A stretch of DNA of 64,000 bases from Porpolomopsis calyptriformis. Lineage: Eukaryota; Basidiomycota; Agaricomycetes; Agaricales; Hygrophoraceae. The DNA lies in the NCBI GenBank assembly GCA_951640195.1, contig OX621177.1:1-64000 (forward strand), written 5' to 3'. This document shows positions 42,540 through 54,341 of the stretch, piece after piece. Under the pieces are notes generated by a model. It saw nothing but the letters and a program-made list of their open reading frames with translations. It was not told the origin of the DNA and did no database searches. How positions within the stretch are numbered: position 1 is the stretch's first letter; each line of letters begins with the position of its first letter. Made by a program: the position numbers and the translations under genes.

Positions 42540-44073
42540 AAGTTATGTTAAAAATTTAAAATTATTTTTTTTAATAAATTTAAATTAAAAATTTACATCA
42601 AAAATTTAAAACTAAATATTATTTTGTTGTTTTCAATAATCTTATTTCCCGACTAAATTTATAATGCCTTAGTTACCTTTTACTTGTATTCTACTAGCCG
42701 AACGGCGTCAATCCCCGACCATAGACTATCATCGGGATAATCCCGATTGCAATCCCGATTGGCCGAAATCGGCGATTGAAATTAGATCGGTATCCCCGAT
42801 CAGGATAAGGCTATCTAGGTAATAAGTTATAGCAAACGGGAATTCGGCTAGTGGGAAAAAGAAAGAATGGCAACTTAGATTAAATAACCGATAAAACTCA
42901 AGGGTATTTTGTATACACGAAAATAACAAATACAAATAAAAATTAAAATCTAATCTTTTTTTATTGTTACAGTGTTAAATTATTTTACTCGACTATTGCA
43001 AAATACTATTAGCAATCGGGATCGGCGATTAGCTCGGGTTTTCGATTAATTCGAATAGGCTATTGAACCCAATTGTCGGGTAAAATAAAGGCGAAATAAT
43101 TAATTCAGATCCGATCCCAATCCCGATTAGCCGATCATAGGCTAAACCCGATTGGATTTAGGCTAGCTAATCCCAATCCCCAATCCCCGGTTCGGGGATT
43201 GGGGATTGGGATCTGAGATACCCGAATAGGCTAATGGGCATAGTAAAGCCCGAACCGGGATTATGAGTTCAATCGCCTAACTAATCCGAGTATCTGGAGT
43301 ACACCAGATACTCGGATTGGCGAGCTAGCTGGAAGACAGCAAAATAAATAGAATTCAATTTTGATTCATAATTAATATTATTATTAATTATCACATTCAA
43401 AATTGAAATTTTGTTAAGATTTTTAATGTTGTTATCGAATAGCCTAAATCCAATCGGGTTTAGCAATCTCGTTTGCTAAAAGCTAAAAAAAACACGTATA
43501 ACTTATATTATTTTAATTTTGAACCTCTAAATTTGAAGACGATTGGCGAATCAAATTCTTATTTATGTATCTTATTTTTAATTTGATATTATATCAAAGT
43601 AGTGTTAATTAAAATACAACCAATTTTATTTATACATTTATATACTACTCATGTTCAAACGGCGTATTGTTATCACCATCGGATATTGTAGCTGATATCA
43701 TTAGCCTATAAAAAAAGTTGATTTCATTAGCCGAATCCCCTATAGGGGGAGCGAGTACTGAGATTCCGATTGCGAATGCAATGCCCGATCCGGGCTATTC
43801 ATTCCCGATTCAAATTGAATCGCCTATTCAGCGTTGAGTATGGCTATTCCGATTGCGATCTCATAGCCTAATCGGGAACCTTAAATTCCCGATTAGGTTA
43901 TCGCAATAGGGAATTGAAACTATAACTACGAGAAATTAATCCGTAATAGAGGTTTTCTCTTTTTCTTTTTAAAAATTTAAATTTGTTTATTAAAAAAAAA
44001 GAAAACAGGGGGTATATAACATTATAATATTAATTGAAAAAAGATTTAATATATAAAATTATTATTATAAACT
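42540..44073. repeat. Spacer trnI-cob
   Basis: No gene seen. GC-type motifs at 42690-42870, 43005-43320 and 43700-43920, a 19-bp-arm hairpin at 43170-43212 and one palindrome at 43288. The last 130 bases are AT-rich and probably the cob leader. Confidence 0.55.
43170..43212 (+). repeat. Perfect 19-bp hairpin
   Basis: Arms start ATCCCAATCCCCAATCCCC and its complement, with loop GGTTC. Longest of the GAACC/GGTTC-loop hairpin family. Confidence 0.8.
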
Positions 44074-47000
44074 ATGAGAATATTAAAAAGTCAAGTTTTA
44101 CTTAGATTAGTGAATTCTTATTTAGTAGATTCACCTCAACCTTCAAATATTTCTTACTTATGGAATTTTGGTTCATTATTAGGTGTTTGTTTAATTATAC
44201 AAATACTTACTGGAGCTTTTTTAGCTATGCATTATCAAGCTAATGTTGATTTTGCATTTAACTCTGTAGAACATATAATGAGAGATATAAACAATGGTTG
44301 AATTGTAAGATATATACATGCAAATGTTGCCTCATTTTTTTTTATATTTGTATACTTACATGTAGGTAGAGGATTATATTATAGTTCATATAAGTCACCA
44401 AGAGTTTTAGTGTGGTCTATAGGAGTTATAATACTTATTCTTATGATGGCTATTGCTTTCTTGGGTTATAATTATAGCCCAAAATGGTCTAAATTCAATA
44501 TCAAGAACAATAAAACATTTTATAATAAATTTAACAATAAAAATAGTCTTTTTTTAAATAAAAATATATATTTAATTCAACTCGGCTACAGAAATTATTC
44601 TAATTTAACTGAGTCTAAATATTTAATTGACAAATCAAACATTTTAATTAATTTTATTAATGAAAAAAATTTAACACCTATTTCTTCTTACGAAGATTTA
44701 CAATTAAATGAAACAAGAAATAGAATTTTAAGAGAAACTAAAGGTCTTAGTGGTATTTATTTAATTTTAAATAAAATAACTTTAGATTATTATATAGGTT
44801 CTGCTTCTACAGGAAGATTTAATGCTAGATTTACTAATCATTTAATATATTTTAAAGGAAGTAAAGTAGTAAAATTTGCAGTACAAAAATATAAACTATC
44901 TAATTTTGCAATTTTAATTTTAGAATTATTTCCTGAAATAGTAAACAAAGAAAATAATAAAAATTTAATTGATAGAGAAGATTTTTATTTAAAATCTTTA
45001 TTGCCTAATTATAATATATTAACCGAAGCTGGTTCTAGTTTTGGTTATAAACATACTGAGCTAGATAGAATAAAAATGAAATCTAATTATAGTTTAGAAC
45101 GTCGTTTAAAAATAGGTAAATTAAATAAAGGTAAAATTCTTTCTTTCTCATCGGCCGAGGCCGATTGAATTGGGAGCGAAACAAAAGATAAAATAAGAGA
45201 AAAAGCATTATTAATCGGCCGAGTTGATAGAAGAAAATTAAAATTAAATTTCTCTGAACAATCTTTATTAAATATGAAAAAAAGATCTAAATCTATAATA
45301 TTATTTAATTTAGATTTTACAGTTTTTGGTACATATTTTAGTATAACAGATGCAGCTAAAGCTATAAATTGTAATGTTAAAACAATTAGAAAAGCATTAG
45401 GAACTGAAAAAAAACTATTAAAAAGACGATTTATTGTTAAAATTATTAACAAATAAAGTAATATTTGAATTTAAATTATAGTCCCACAAGTACAAATTTC
45501 TATGCAATTTCTAGAAAAAAATAGAAATAAAGTGGAATAATCCGACAGGAATATTGAAGAAAATTAAAATTAAATTTCTTTGGCAATGTTAGTGAAAACG
45601 ATCAAAGAATTTTTAGTTTAAAAAAATTAGAGATCGTCGGTTATCTAGATAATCGCGACAGACTGGGTCACTAATGGGTGTCTGAAATGATGCTTAATGC
45701 ACAGTCGAAACTTATTAGTTTAAAAAATACTAACAGAATATACGAAATTAAAGTTATTCTGCTTTTTATTTAATTTATAAATATTTTAAATTTAAATGAT
45801 AAAAAGTAAGTTTGTATGTGCTTCCTTATGGACAAATGTCATTATGAGGTTTTTTAACTAAGCCTCAAATGTTTGATTTTTATTTAATTTTATTTCCTTT
45901 ATTACTAATAACACCGATTTATTTTAATATTAAACCAAGAGTAATTAGACTTAAAGGTATTTACAGGATAGGTCCTCATAATAAAGATGTTATATCTATA
46001 ATATTTGGATCTCTTCTTGGAGATGCTCACGCTGAAAAAAGATTAAGGGGAGTAGGTACTAGAATTAGCTTTTTTCAAGAGGCTGTTCATGTTGAATATC
46101 TTTTATATTTACATAAAATTTTATCTGAGTCAGGGTATTGTAATTCTAAAGTACCAATTATAACTAGTAGATTAGGTATCAAAGGTAAAATAAGAAAAAT
46201 AGTAAGGTTTTCAACATGAACTTATACTAGTTTTAATTGAATACATGACTTATGGTATAATAATAATATAAAACGTGTACCAGAATGTATTGCTCAATAT
46301 TTAACTCCATTAGCTTTAGCTATTTGAATTATGGATGATGGTGCTAAAGTTGGTGAAAGTTTAAAATTTTCTACTAATTCTTTTACTTACAATGAATGTT
46401 TGATTCTTGTAAAAGTCTTAAATGATAACTTTAATATTAAAGCTTCTATTCAATCAGCAGGAAGTAAAGATCAATATATTATTTATGTTTGAAAAGAATC
46501 TATGTATACTCTTAGAAATATTGTATCTCCATATATAATACCTGAAATGAAATATAAATTAAATAAAAATCATGCATAGTTATATGGTATTATATAAAGT
46601 AATCTTTACTGAAAATTTATAAAATTAGCCATATGGCGATACTGATGAAAACTGGTCAAAGATATTTGTTTAATATTTAGACCGTCGGTAGAGTAAACTA
46701 TCGCTACAGACTAGTCCATCAGTAGGTGTCTGAAATGATGCTTAATGTATAGTCGGAATCTTTTTTATTATATTATATAATTAAACACAAGGCTTTATAT
46801 TATATTAATTTATAATTATTTTTTATTAAGAATAAGTATATTGCACAGGGTTTGCTTGTTTTAAACATATAAAGCATTAATGTAAGATTAAAAGTCTTAA
46901 CATTAGGCTAGAATAAGCAAATTAAAGATTTGGCAACAGTTATTACGAATTTATTATCAGCAATACCAATTTTTGGTCACGATATAGTAGAACTTATTTG

Positions 47001-47661
47001 AGGTGGCTTTTCTGTTTCAAATGCTACGCTTAATAGATTTTTCTCTTTACATTATTTATTACCTTTCTTATTAGCAGCTTTAGTTGTTGCACATTTAATA
47101 GCATTACACGTTCATGGGTCAAATAATCCCAATGGAATATCATCTAATGGAGATAGATATGCAATGCATCCTTATTTTCTTTTTAAAGATCTTGTAACTA
47201 TTTTCTTTTTTTTTCTTGTATTATCTATTCTAGTTTTTTATTTTCCAAATTTATTAGGTCATAGTGATAATTATATACCTGCTAATCCTATGAGTACTCC
47301 AAGCTCCATAGTTCCTGAATGATATTTATTACCATATTACGCTATTTTAAGATCAATTCCAAATAAATTATTAGGTGTAATAGCTATGTTTGGTTCTTTA
47401 TTAATTTTATTAATACTTCCAATAATAGATTTATCTAGAATTAGATCTCTTCAATTTAGACCATTAATGAAATTATTCTTTTGATTTTTTGTAGTAGATT
47501 TTTTATTACTAATGTGGATAGGATCACAACATCCTGAATCACCGTATTTAGAAATTGGACAATTTGCTACAATGTTTTATTTCTTATATTTTATTTTTTT
47601 TATACCAACAATAGGTGTAATAGAAAATACTTTACTTGATTTAGCTAATGATAATAAATAA
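44074..47661 (+). CDS. cob: Cytochrome b (three exons)
   Basis: Central subunit of complex III with two b hemes and both quinone sites. Exons 44074-44466, 45815-45850 (only 36 nt) and 46933-47661; 385 aa. Hallmarks: [49 protein letters not shown] across exon 2, [40 protein letters not shown]. Boundaries chosen so exons end in T and introns in G. Confidence 0.95.
44467..45456 (+). CDS. GIY-YIG homing endonuclease in cob intron 1
   Basis: Continuous with cob exon 1. Core [20 protein letters not shown] at about 44745, Arg in [10 protein letters not shown], Glu in [15 protein letters not shown], then NUMOD-like [22 protein letters not shown] at 45166 is Trp. A GC-type insert with TCGGCCGAGGCCGATTG (about 45150-45166) is in frame, as is a smaller one near 45215. 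Probably still readable. Confidence 0.85.
44467..45814 (+). mobile_element. cob intron 1, group I
   Basis: Inserted after [11 protein letters not shown] is found at both edges. 3' core visible at 45600-45730 (GCACAGTCGAAAC-type segment). Confidence 0.83.
45851..46579 (+). CDS. LAGLIDADG homing endonuclease in cob intron 2
   Basis: Fused in frame to exon 2. LAGLIDADG_2 type: [18 protein letters not shown] near 46000 and [17 protein letters not shown] near 46315. Four or more UGA codons read as Trp; stop TAG at 46577. Intact. Confidence 0.9.
45851..46932 (+). mobile_element. cob intron 2, group I
   Basis: Inserted between MSLWG and ATVITN, 36 bases after intron 1. 3' core at 46630-46770 resembles that of intron 1 (CGGTAGAGTAAACTATCGC, ACAGACTAGTCC). 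Confidence 0.85.
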
Positions 47662-48254
47662 ACTTAATATTATAAATTTATTTAACCCCAATCGGTTTTC
47701 TCGAACCCGCAATCCGAGTATCTGGAGTACTCCAGATACTCTGATTAGGCTAATTAATCCCCATCGGCGAATGGGTATCCATATCGCCGTACCCGATTCC
47801 CGGTTCGGCTAGTCCGATTGCCTTCGCGCTCGAGATATAGCCTATTTCCCGATTGAGTGTCTGGAGTACTCCAGATACTCGGGATAATCTCGGGTACAGG
47901 CGATTTCGATTAGCCTGGTGAGATAGGAATAACCTAAGTCGAATCCTGATTGAAGCCGTTTACTATTGGCCGTTTAGGCGACATAACATAGTGATTAATC
48001 AATTATAATCGGCGAATATAATTACAATTAATAAATCAATAGTACCAATCAGGAAAAGGGATTATTGTTCAATAATAATCGGCGAATATAATTGGCGAAT
48101 GTAATCCCCGAATTCGGGGTTCGGGTGATGTTGATCAAATTTAAGTAGAAGAATGAGAATTCTATTACCAGAATTAATATCACAAATTATAGCTAACTTT
48201 GATAGCCTATTGGCGAGCTATTAGCCCATTGATGGTTGTTTATTTCCTATATCT
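47662..48254. repeat. Spacer cob to plasmid-like region
   Basis: No gene seen. Palindromes at 47716 and 47855 (one arm GAGTGTC); GC-type motifs to about 48130. Confidence 0.55.
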
Positions 48255-49789
48255 TTATATTAAATTATTAAATCAATTTCAGGCTAATAATCCAACCCCT
48301 GTTATATTAAACTCTGTTTCAAATATATTTGGTATATAAGGTTTAAAAGGTTTAGAAATAGCATTATTTAATTCCTTATTATAATCATTCAAATATTGTG
48401 TTTCAATTTCCATTTGGCGTAACATTCTTAATTCTGTAACACTTAACGGTTGAGTATCTGGAGTACTCCGGATACTCGTTTATGTAATATTTTATAATTA
48501 ATCTCATTCATCATCTGATTATATAATTGTTTATTATTATCACCTGTTAATCTTTCAGTATAATTTAATACACTATCATGATCAGAGTATCTGGAGTACT
48601 CCGGATACTCGATATTACAGATAACGGTCTATTTACAGATGCAAATGTAGTAATACCAATAGGTCTAATTGTTCTATTAGAACTTAGACTGCTTGCTTCG
48701 CTTAACATAGTGTTTGAACTTGAAGGTTTACCAGTTAAGATTGGGTTAGATGTGAGTATCTGGAGTACTCCGGATACTCGTTATCAGTTACACTTAATGG
48801 TATACCAGGTAACTCTTTACCTAATAAATAGGAAGGTGTTAGTTTTCTTTTTATTGGTAAATCTCTATAGCCGACAGAAGCTTGGTTTTCTAGGGCTAGT
48901 TGGATCGTTAAATTCTGCTGAATTATAAAAATTTAGTATTTCTTGTTGTAGATTTCTATTTGAGAGTCTAGTATCAAGTAATGCTTCATTTAATTCTCTT
49001 TGACTTCTAATCACATTACCTACACCTCTAAAATTGTGATTACTATTTGAGTATCCGGAGTACACCAGATACTCGGATTGTCTTTATCAAATTCTATTAA
49101 CCCTGGAATAGGTTGAGATGTTGTTTTTCTAGCTAATCGAGCATGTCTTCAATTTTTCGGGATATTATTTTCTCTATTTTGTAATGGGATGTCCAAATCA
49201 CTATCAAAATCTGTGGATGAAATACAACCTCTAACACCTTTTCAAATAATATTAAATAAGTTTGATCCACCAAGTATGTAATTGAATGGTTATCATAAAT
49301 CTCATTTAATTAGATAATATTTAACTACTAAAAGAGCTATTAAAATAGCGATGGTATTTAAATATAATTTATTGTTTTTGTAGTAAATTGATAATAAATT
49401 ATAAATGTTAATAATAACCGAAACCCATGATCTAAACCAATTTGGTATTGGAAAAGTTAAATCATATTCCGATTTAGTTAAATTATTTCAATCTTTATCA
49501 CTATATTGAGTATCTGGTGTACTCCGGATACTCGATAATAATCTTTAACTCGTAGAGAATGTTCATATTCCTCTGTTTCACATTCTATTAAATCGATAAT
49601 TTCTTGACTCCCATATAAATACAGAAAGTTTATTAAACGATCTGAATCCCCGATCTGATCTAATATATTAAAGTGTTTCCTCGGCGATCTGTGATGTAAA
49701 TATAAAACCAATATTTCTGCAATCGGGATTCCGATAATGTAGGCTATAAATTTGTAAATTCATCGCCCGATCAAAATAATTTGTTTCAT
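48255..49789 (-). pseudogene. Plasmid-like membrane-protein ORF beta, five palindromes inside
   Basis: Starts at ATG 49789 (MKQIILIGRWIYKFIAYIIG) and ends at TAA 48255. The frame is broken by 26-nt palindromes at 49508, 49049, 48754, 48585 and 48452; removing exactly 26 nt at each rejoins the frame locally. Remaining faults are one in-frame TAA near 49285 and one base in a T5 run near 48930. The N-terminal domain (SPRKHFNILDQIGDSD) and a central membrane stretch (AILIALLVVKYYLIKW) are paralogous to ORF alpha at 52938-54682. The C-terminal half is polar. Function unknown; no recognised domain. Confidence 0.7.
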
Positions 49790-49815
49790 TTTAATTTTTA
49801 TTTATTTTTGTTAGA

Positions 49816-49850
49816 TCAGAGGTGTAAATATATTATTAACTTTTACCTCT
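49816..49850 (-). promoter_or_regulatory. Leader hairpin, AGAGG/CCTCT type
   Basis: On the - strand, AGAGGT and CCTCTG are separated by about 25 AT-rich bases, 27 nt before ATG 49789. The same layout precedes the ORFs at 50704 (50725-50759) and 51191 (51215-51251). Confidence 0.5.
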
Positions 49851-49861
49851 AAATTTAGTTA

Positions 49862-50530
49862 ATTGGGGTAAAAGTAAATTATTTAGATGTTTTATTAAGA
49901 ATTGTTACTATTGAATTAGATACATCGATACCTATATAATTTTCATATTGGTGGTATGATTTAGGTATGGTGTTAAATGCTTCTAATTTTTCTGTTAGCC
50001 GATTCATACTATAAATAAACCTAGTTTTAAGTTAGTTGGAGAAAATATATGTTTTTTAAATACATGTCCGAGTATCTGGTGTACACCAGATACTCACCAT
50101 TAACCATTATTCCTAATTTATCAAAAGATTTTATAATTTCTGTCCAGATCGGGAGTAGCATCTTCGAACTTGAATATTATAAAATTTGATGGTATAGATT
50201 TATTCATCGGGTTTGTTTTATTTAAACATTTACCGTCAATATTATCATACAAAAAATTTGTGCTCGCCGATATCCTAAGTTAGAAAAGAAATGTTGAGTA
50301 TCTGGAGTACTCCAGATACTCGAGTCGATATTGTGTAATTATAAATTTTACTGTTTTCTCCAATCCCGAGTATCTGGTGTACACCAGACACTCGATCAGG
50401 ATTAGAACAAAAATATTTTCAACTATGCTTTCATCATTAAAACTATTAGTGAGTATCTGGTGTACACCAGATACTCGATTGTAATTATACATATTTGTGC
50501 TCGCCGATTGTATTTAATGATTCTAAACCA
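49862..50530 (-). pseudogene. Decayed plasmid-like ORF remnants
   Basis: Short open pieces in shifting frames (for example GHVFKKHIFSPTNLKL and RLTEKLEAFNTIPKSYHQYE, ending at TAA near 49883), interrupted by palindromes at 50451, 50368, 50296 and 50070 and by CTCGCCGAT micro-inserts at 50262 and 50499. No domain recognised. Confidence 0.5.
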
Positions 50531-50547
50531 TCGCTTATATTTTTTAA

Positions 50548-50704
50548 TTAGATGTTTGAGTTATTTTCCGTTGGATAAATACTAGCATTCATTCTTAAAT
50601 TAGGTAATTGATTATTTTCTAATCTATTATTTTCACCTAATCATTTAGTTGGAATAGTACTCGCCGATAGCTGCAAATATTGTTTTATTTATATTATTCA
50701 TCAT
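50548..50704 (-). pseudogene. 48-aa ORF broken by a 10-nt insert
   Basis: MMNNINKTIFAA then, after dropping 10 nt (50660-50669, CTCGCCGATA on the + strand), TIPTKWLGENNRLENNQLPN to TAA 50548; length without the insert is 147 nt, in frame. A paralogue with the same insert at the same point starts at 7530. Unknown function. Confidence 0.55.
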
Positions 50705-50724
50705 TTTAATTTTATTTTATAAAT

Positions 50725-50759
50725 CAGAGGATTAAGTTATTATAATAATTATTACCTCT
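50725..50759 (-). promoter_or_regulatory. Leader hairpin, AGAGG/CCTCT type
   Basis: Second copy of the leader, 21 nt before the start codon at 50704. Confidence 0.5.
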
Positions 50760-50796
50760 AAATTTAATTATTATTTGTAATAATTAACATATATTA

Positions 50797-51191
50797 ATTT
50801 GAATTAATTGGTGAATTTATTAAAACTTGTCTAGCATCTGAAAAATAATTCTCTCTTAAATTGATTATTTCTATCATTATTTGTGAGTATCTGGTGTACT
50901 CCGGATACTCGATTGTAAATGCGAACTTTCAATATCTCCCATAGTGTTAACTTCATCAACTTCATTTTTTAATTTTGAGATAAAATTTTTACTATAATTA
51001 AAATATTCAACTTGTCTTTCTGGATTTGGTTGAAAACGTTCAATCGTGTGTAAAATATTGTTTAACCATAAGTCTACACCAAAATTTGAGTGAAAATGAT
51101 CCCCTAAACCTAAGAAGTCTTTAACAACATGAAATCCATCAACATCATAAAGAAAATTAATTCATTGTGATGTTATGCTTATATCTCTCAT
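50797..51191 (-). pseudogene. Small plasmid-like ORF split by a palindrome
   Basis: ATG 51191 reads MRDISITSQWINFLYDVDGF onward for 104 aa to TAA 50877, the last residues coming from the palindrome at 50885-50910. Taking out exactly those 26 nt continues the frame into IEIINLRENYFSDARQVLIN and a natural stop near 50797. No recognised domain; soluble-looking. Confidence 0.6.
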
Positions 51192-51214
51192 TTTTATATT
51201 TCATTTAATTAAAT

Positions 51215-51251
51215 CAGAGGGTTAAAATTTGTAATAATAATTATCACCTCT
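51215..51251 (-). promoter_or_regulatory. Leader hairpin, AGAGG/CCTCT type
   Basis: Third copy of the leader, 24 nt before ATG 51191. Confidence 0.5.
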
Positions 51252-51474
51252 AATTTTAATTATTATTAAGTTAGACGTTTTACCAATTAAACTAAGAAGT
51301 CTTACCCCCTAAAACAATAAACTAATTTTAAAAATTAAAAAAATATTAAAAGGAATTGAAGTATTATATAAGGTATTAATAATACCTGTCGTTAACCTTC
51401 TACCTACATATGTTGAAACTATTGGTGATAACCATTGTTCAAATATGTCCCGATTCCAATCCTTTTTAACAAAT

Positions 51475-51545
51475 AAAAGCACATGGATTTGAACCAAGAC
51501 TTTCTCCTTAAAAGGGAGACACTCAACCTATCGAGTTCTACCTTA
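51475..51545 (-). pseudogene. tRNA-Lys-like copy
   Basis: Matches trnK (1493-1563) from the D-arm to the 3' end, with anticodon TTT intact, but the 5' acceptor strand reads TAAGGTA instead of GAAAGCA and no longer pairs well. Probably a plasmid-captured or dead copy. A 5'-half tRNA-like piece lies just downstream (about 51262-51300). Confidence 0.65.
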
Positions 51546-51574
51546 AAAAACTTGAGTTGTCTTTTGTAATAATC

Positions 51575-51646
51575 AAGCTCTTCCAGATTCGAACTGGGAC
51601 CTACCTAATTGACAATTAGATACTCTACCTATTAAGCTAAGGTTTT
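51575..51646 (-). pseudogene. tRNA-Asp-like copy
   Basis: Matches trnD (13814-13885) over the D, anticodon (GTC) and T arms; the 5' acceptor strand is AAAACCT and pairs poorly. Sits 30 nt upstream of the tRNA-Lys-like copy, an order not found in the main gene set. Confidence 0.65.
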
Positions 51647-51747
51647 TTTTAGTTTAATAGGGTAAAGTGTAGCGGGGAAATGGTTTAAGAGGTAATTGAT
51701 TTATAACCTAATAGGGAAATGGTAATCTAATAAAAGATTAATAGGGG

Positions 51748-52948
51748 TTATGTAATCATGAGTATCTGGAGTACTCCAGATACTCATATTTAGATTTGAT
51801 TATATTATTTAAATTTAAATTACCTAATTTAGGAGGATTAGGTAAATAATGTTTAGTTCTTTTAAGTATGATATATTCAGTTTTACTACACTCATCAAAT
51901 ATTAATTTAAACCTATTATCTACTATATTTTGTTTATTTCTACAATGAAATTTCATTAAAAAATCCTCCAGAAAATCAATATCAGATTGACGAGATTTAG
52001 TAATATCTCATAATAAATCTTTAAGATGTAAGTTTTCTTCGTTTAAATATAGATTATTTAATTCTATATCAACTAGACAAGCTGTAATAGTAAAAAGTGC
52101 TATGAATACAGTTATACCTCCAATAATTTTAGTTTTATTATAATCAGTATTCGGATCTGGTGGAGTAACTGAATCAAGTATTACCGATGTATCAGTTATA
52201 GGGGTAATATAATCCCGATTGTGTTTGGAGAGAGGAAATAACCGATTAGAGAATAATGTTTTTAATCATTCTTTATAAGTTGAGTAAAATTCTAATATTT
52301 CTTGATAATAGGGAATTAAAGACAGTGTTGAAGGCAAGTCGAATATGATTCATAGATTAAAGAATATAAAACTTAGTAATAGTTTAATTAATGTTCATTT
52401 GATTCTTCTCTTTATAACCCTTTTAATTTTGATTGCTATCGGTATCAGGATACCCTTATAATGTTTAATAATTTGAGTACTTATCAGTAAAATAATAATT
52501 GAGGATGTAATAATTAAAATTACCAAAATCAATAATATTAAAATAATACTTACATCACCGAAATCGGCGAATACCCGAATCCGAGTATCTGGAGTACTCC
52601 AGATACTCAATTGGGATTATCCCCTAGTTCAAGTATTGAGGGTATAAATAAACCTTCGTTACCCGTCGCCTCATAAGCCGTGTGAAACGAATCAGTAGAA
52701 CCACTGTGATCGGATCCCCAATCGGTATTAGAGTGGTTTGAAAAGGATGATAGTGAAGAATTCCCTGATATTTGGGAATTAGTAGAAAATTGAAAAGATG
52801 GGGTAGAAGAAAAAGATGTTGTAGATGAGATAGGTGATCTAGGAGTAGAAGAGAAATTATTGTTACTTCAAGTATAACCCTTTAACTGGTGGAAAGGGTT
52901 AAGTAAATAAGAGCTATATAAATTGTTAAATGTATTTTTAATATTCAT
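51748..52948 (-). pseudogene. Plasmid-like Ser-rich membrane protein, split by a palindrome
   Basis: ATG 52948 overlaps the end of ORF alpha by 11 nt. About 110 residues of Ser/Thr-rich sequence (SSTTSFSSTPSFQFSTNSQI) lead to a palindrome at 52583-52608. Removing 26 nt joins this to a strongly hydrophobic part (IILILLILVILIITSSIIIL), a second membrane span (GGITVFIALFTITACLV) and a basic tail. A last palindrome (51760-51785) covers the stop; without both, the ORF is 382 aa. Function unknown. Confidence 0.65.
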
Positions 52949-54341
52949 CCACATCTTCTTCGATAATTTCTTCTATTCAGTTTTTAAGATTAGATTTTGC
53001 TGTGTGATATGATTGAATTGTATCACCTGAGGCTGTGGAAGCTATAGAATTTCTATTTAACCTTTGATCATGGAATCAAGTGTTAGATGTTCTTCTAACT
53101 CTATTTTCAAATGATATAGCTGAAGATGTATTAGAATTTAAAGGTAAGATAGAATTATCATCAAACACTGGTGTGGAACATGTTGAGGATCCAGAGTAAT
53201 AACTAGTTTCTGCGAATGAGTTAGCGTATGTTCTGCTGTTATTCAATCGACCGTAAGCCTCTCTTCTATGATTACCTAAGTTAGGAGATAAATCATCAAT
53301 GTGGCCTTGTTGTCTTAACAGATTATACATTTTTACACTATCTGTATTATTATTCGAGTCTTCACTATAATCACTTCAATGACTTTCTAATCGCTGACCA
53401 TCTCGCACCCTGTCCGGGTAACCATTATAATTAATAATTTTTCTTCGGCGAACAGTTTTTGGATCTACCTCGGAGGTAAAATCGTGTATACATAACATTT
53501 TTAAAATTGATTTGTTTATTTTGGATATGAGACCCTTTAAACCTGTTGGGAGTAAATAATTTAAAAGATAATCATTCCCTAATTGGTTATCGATTACATA
53601 ATATTTGATTATTAAGATCGCGAACGCAATGTAAACAATTACTCGTAATAATTGTTTTTTATTAGTCACAATAAGAGATAATAATAAATTATAGTATGCA
53701 ATAATAAATGAGATTTGGAATAAGTTGAAAAGATGTAATTTAAATATCTTAATTTTACTCCACCCTCCGATTCCGTTTACAATGTGAAATAAATTGTAAA
53801 TGCTTATAATTAATAAAATATATTTAAAATAGGTAAGGTTTAATAAATCATAGTTAGTGATCGGGGAAGCCAAATAATCACCTATTAATCAAGATGGATT
53901 ATCTATAAGATCTTTATAAATCTCAGTTAGTTGAGCATCAGCTATATTAGCTTTTTCTGGGTCTATCACACCTTTATACTCCAAATCTGTTAATAAATCT
54001 TTAATATCTAAAACATCACTAGATCAAAGATCTTCCATTATTGGTTCTAACTCATCATTAATTATTTCAACTATATCTTCAATATTATCACAATCTATTA
54101 TTTCATCAATCAATTCCTTATGTCTTTCATAAGTGTACTTATACTCGTTGAATCTAATTTCACTCATTGGAAGAGATACTAAATCTCCATTATCCCCTCA
54201 CACAGCTGGATCTGTTATATTGTGAGTAAATGATGATAAGCTAATTATTCTGGTAATGGTTAATATAAATGAAATGGTTAAGGAGATTATATAAACATCT
54301 GATAATTTAATCTTTCTTAAAAAGTGATTAAATTTTGACAT
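52938..54341 (-). CDS. Plasmid-like membrane-protein ORF alpha
   Basis: Intact 467-aa frame from ATG 54341 when UGA is Trp. One membrane span near the start (VYIISLTISFILTI), an acidic helical region (EIIDCDNIEDIVEIINDELE), three or four spans in the middle (ILLIISIYNLFHIV; ISFIIAYYNLLLSLIV; VYIAFAILIIKYYV), and a long polar C-terminus with RTYANSFAETSYYSGSS. The frame also extends upstream to ATG 54682 if the palindrome at 54431-54456 is dropped, but with one in-frame TAA (54543-54545 area). Paralogue of ORF beta. No known domain; probably of linear-plasmid origin (inference). Confidence 0.7.
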
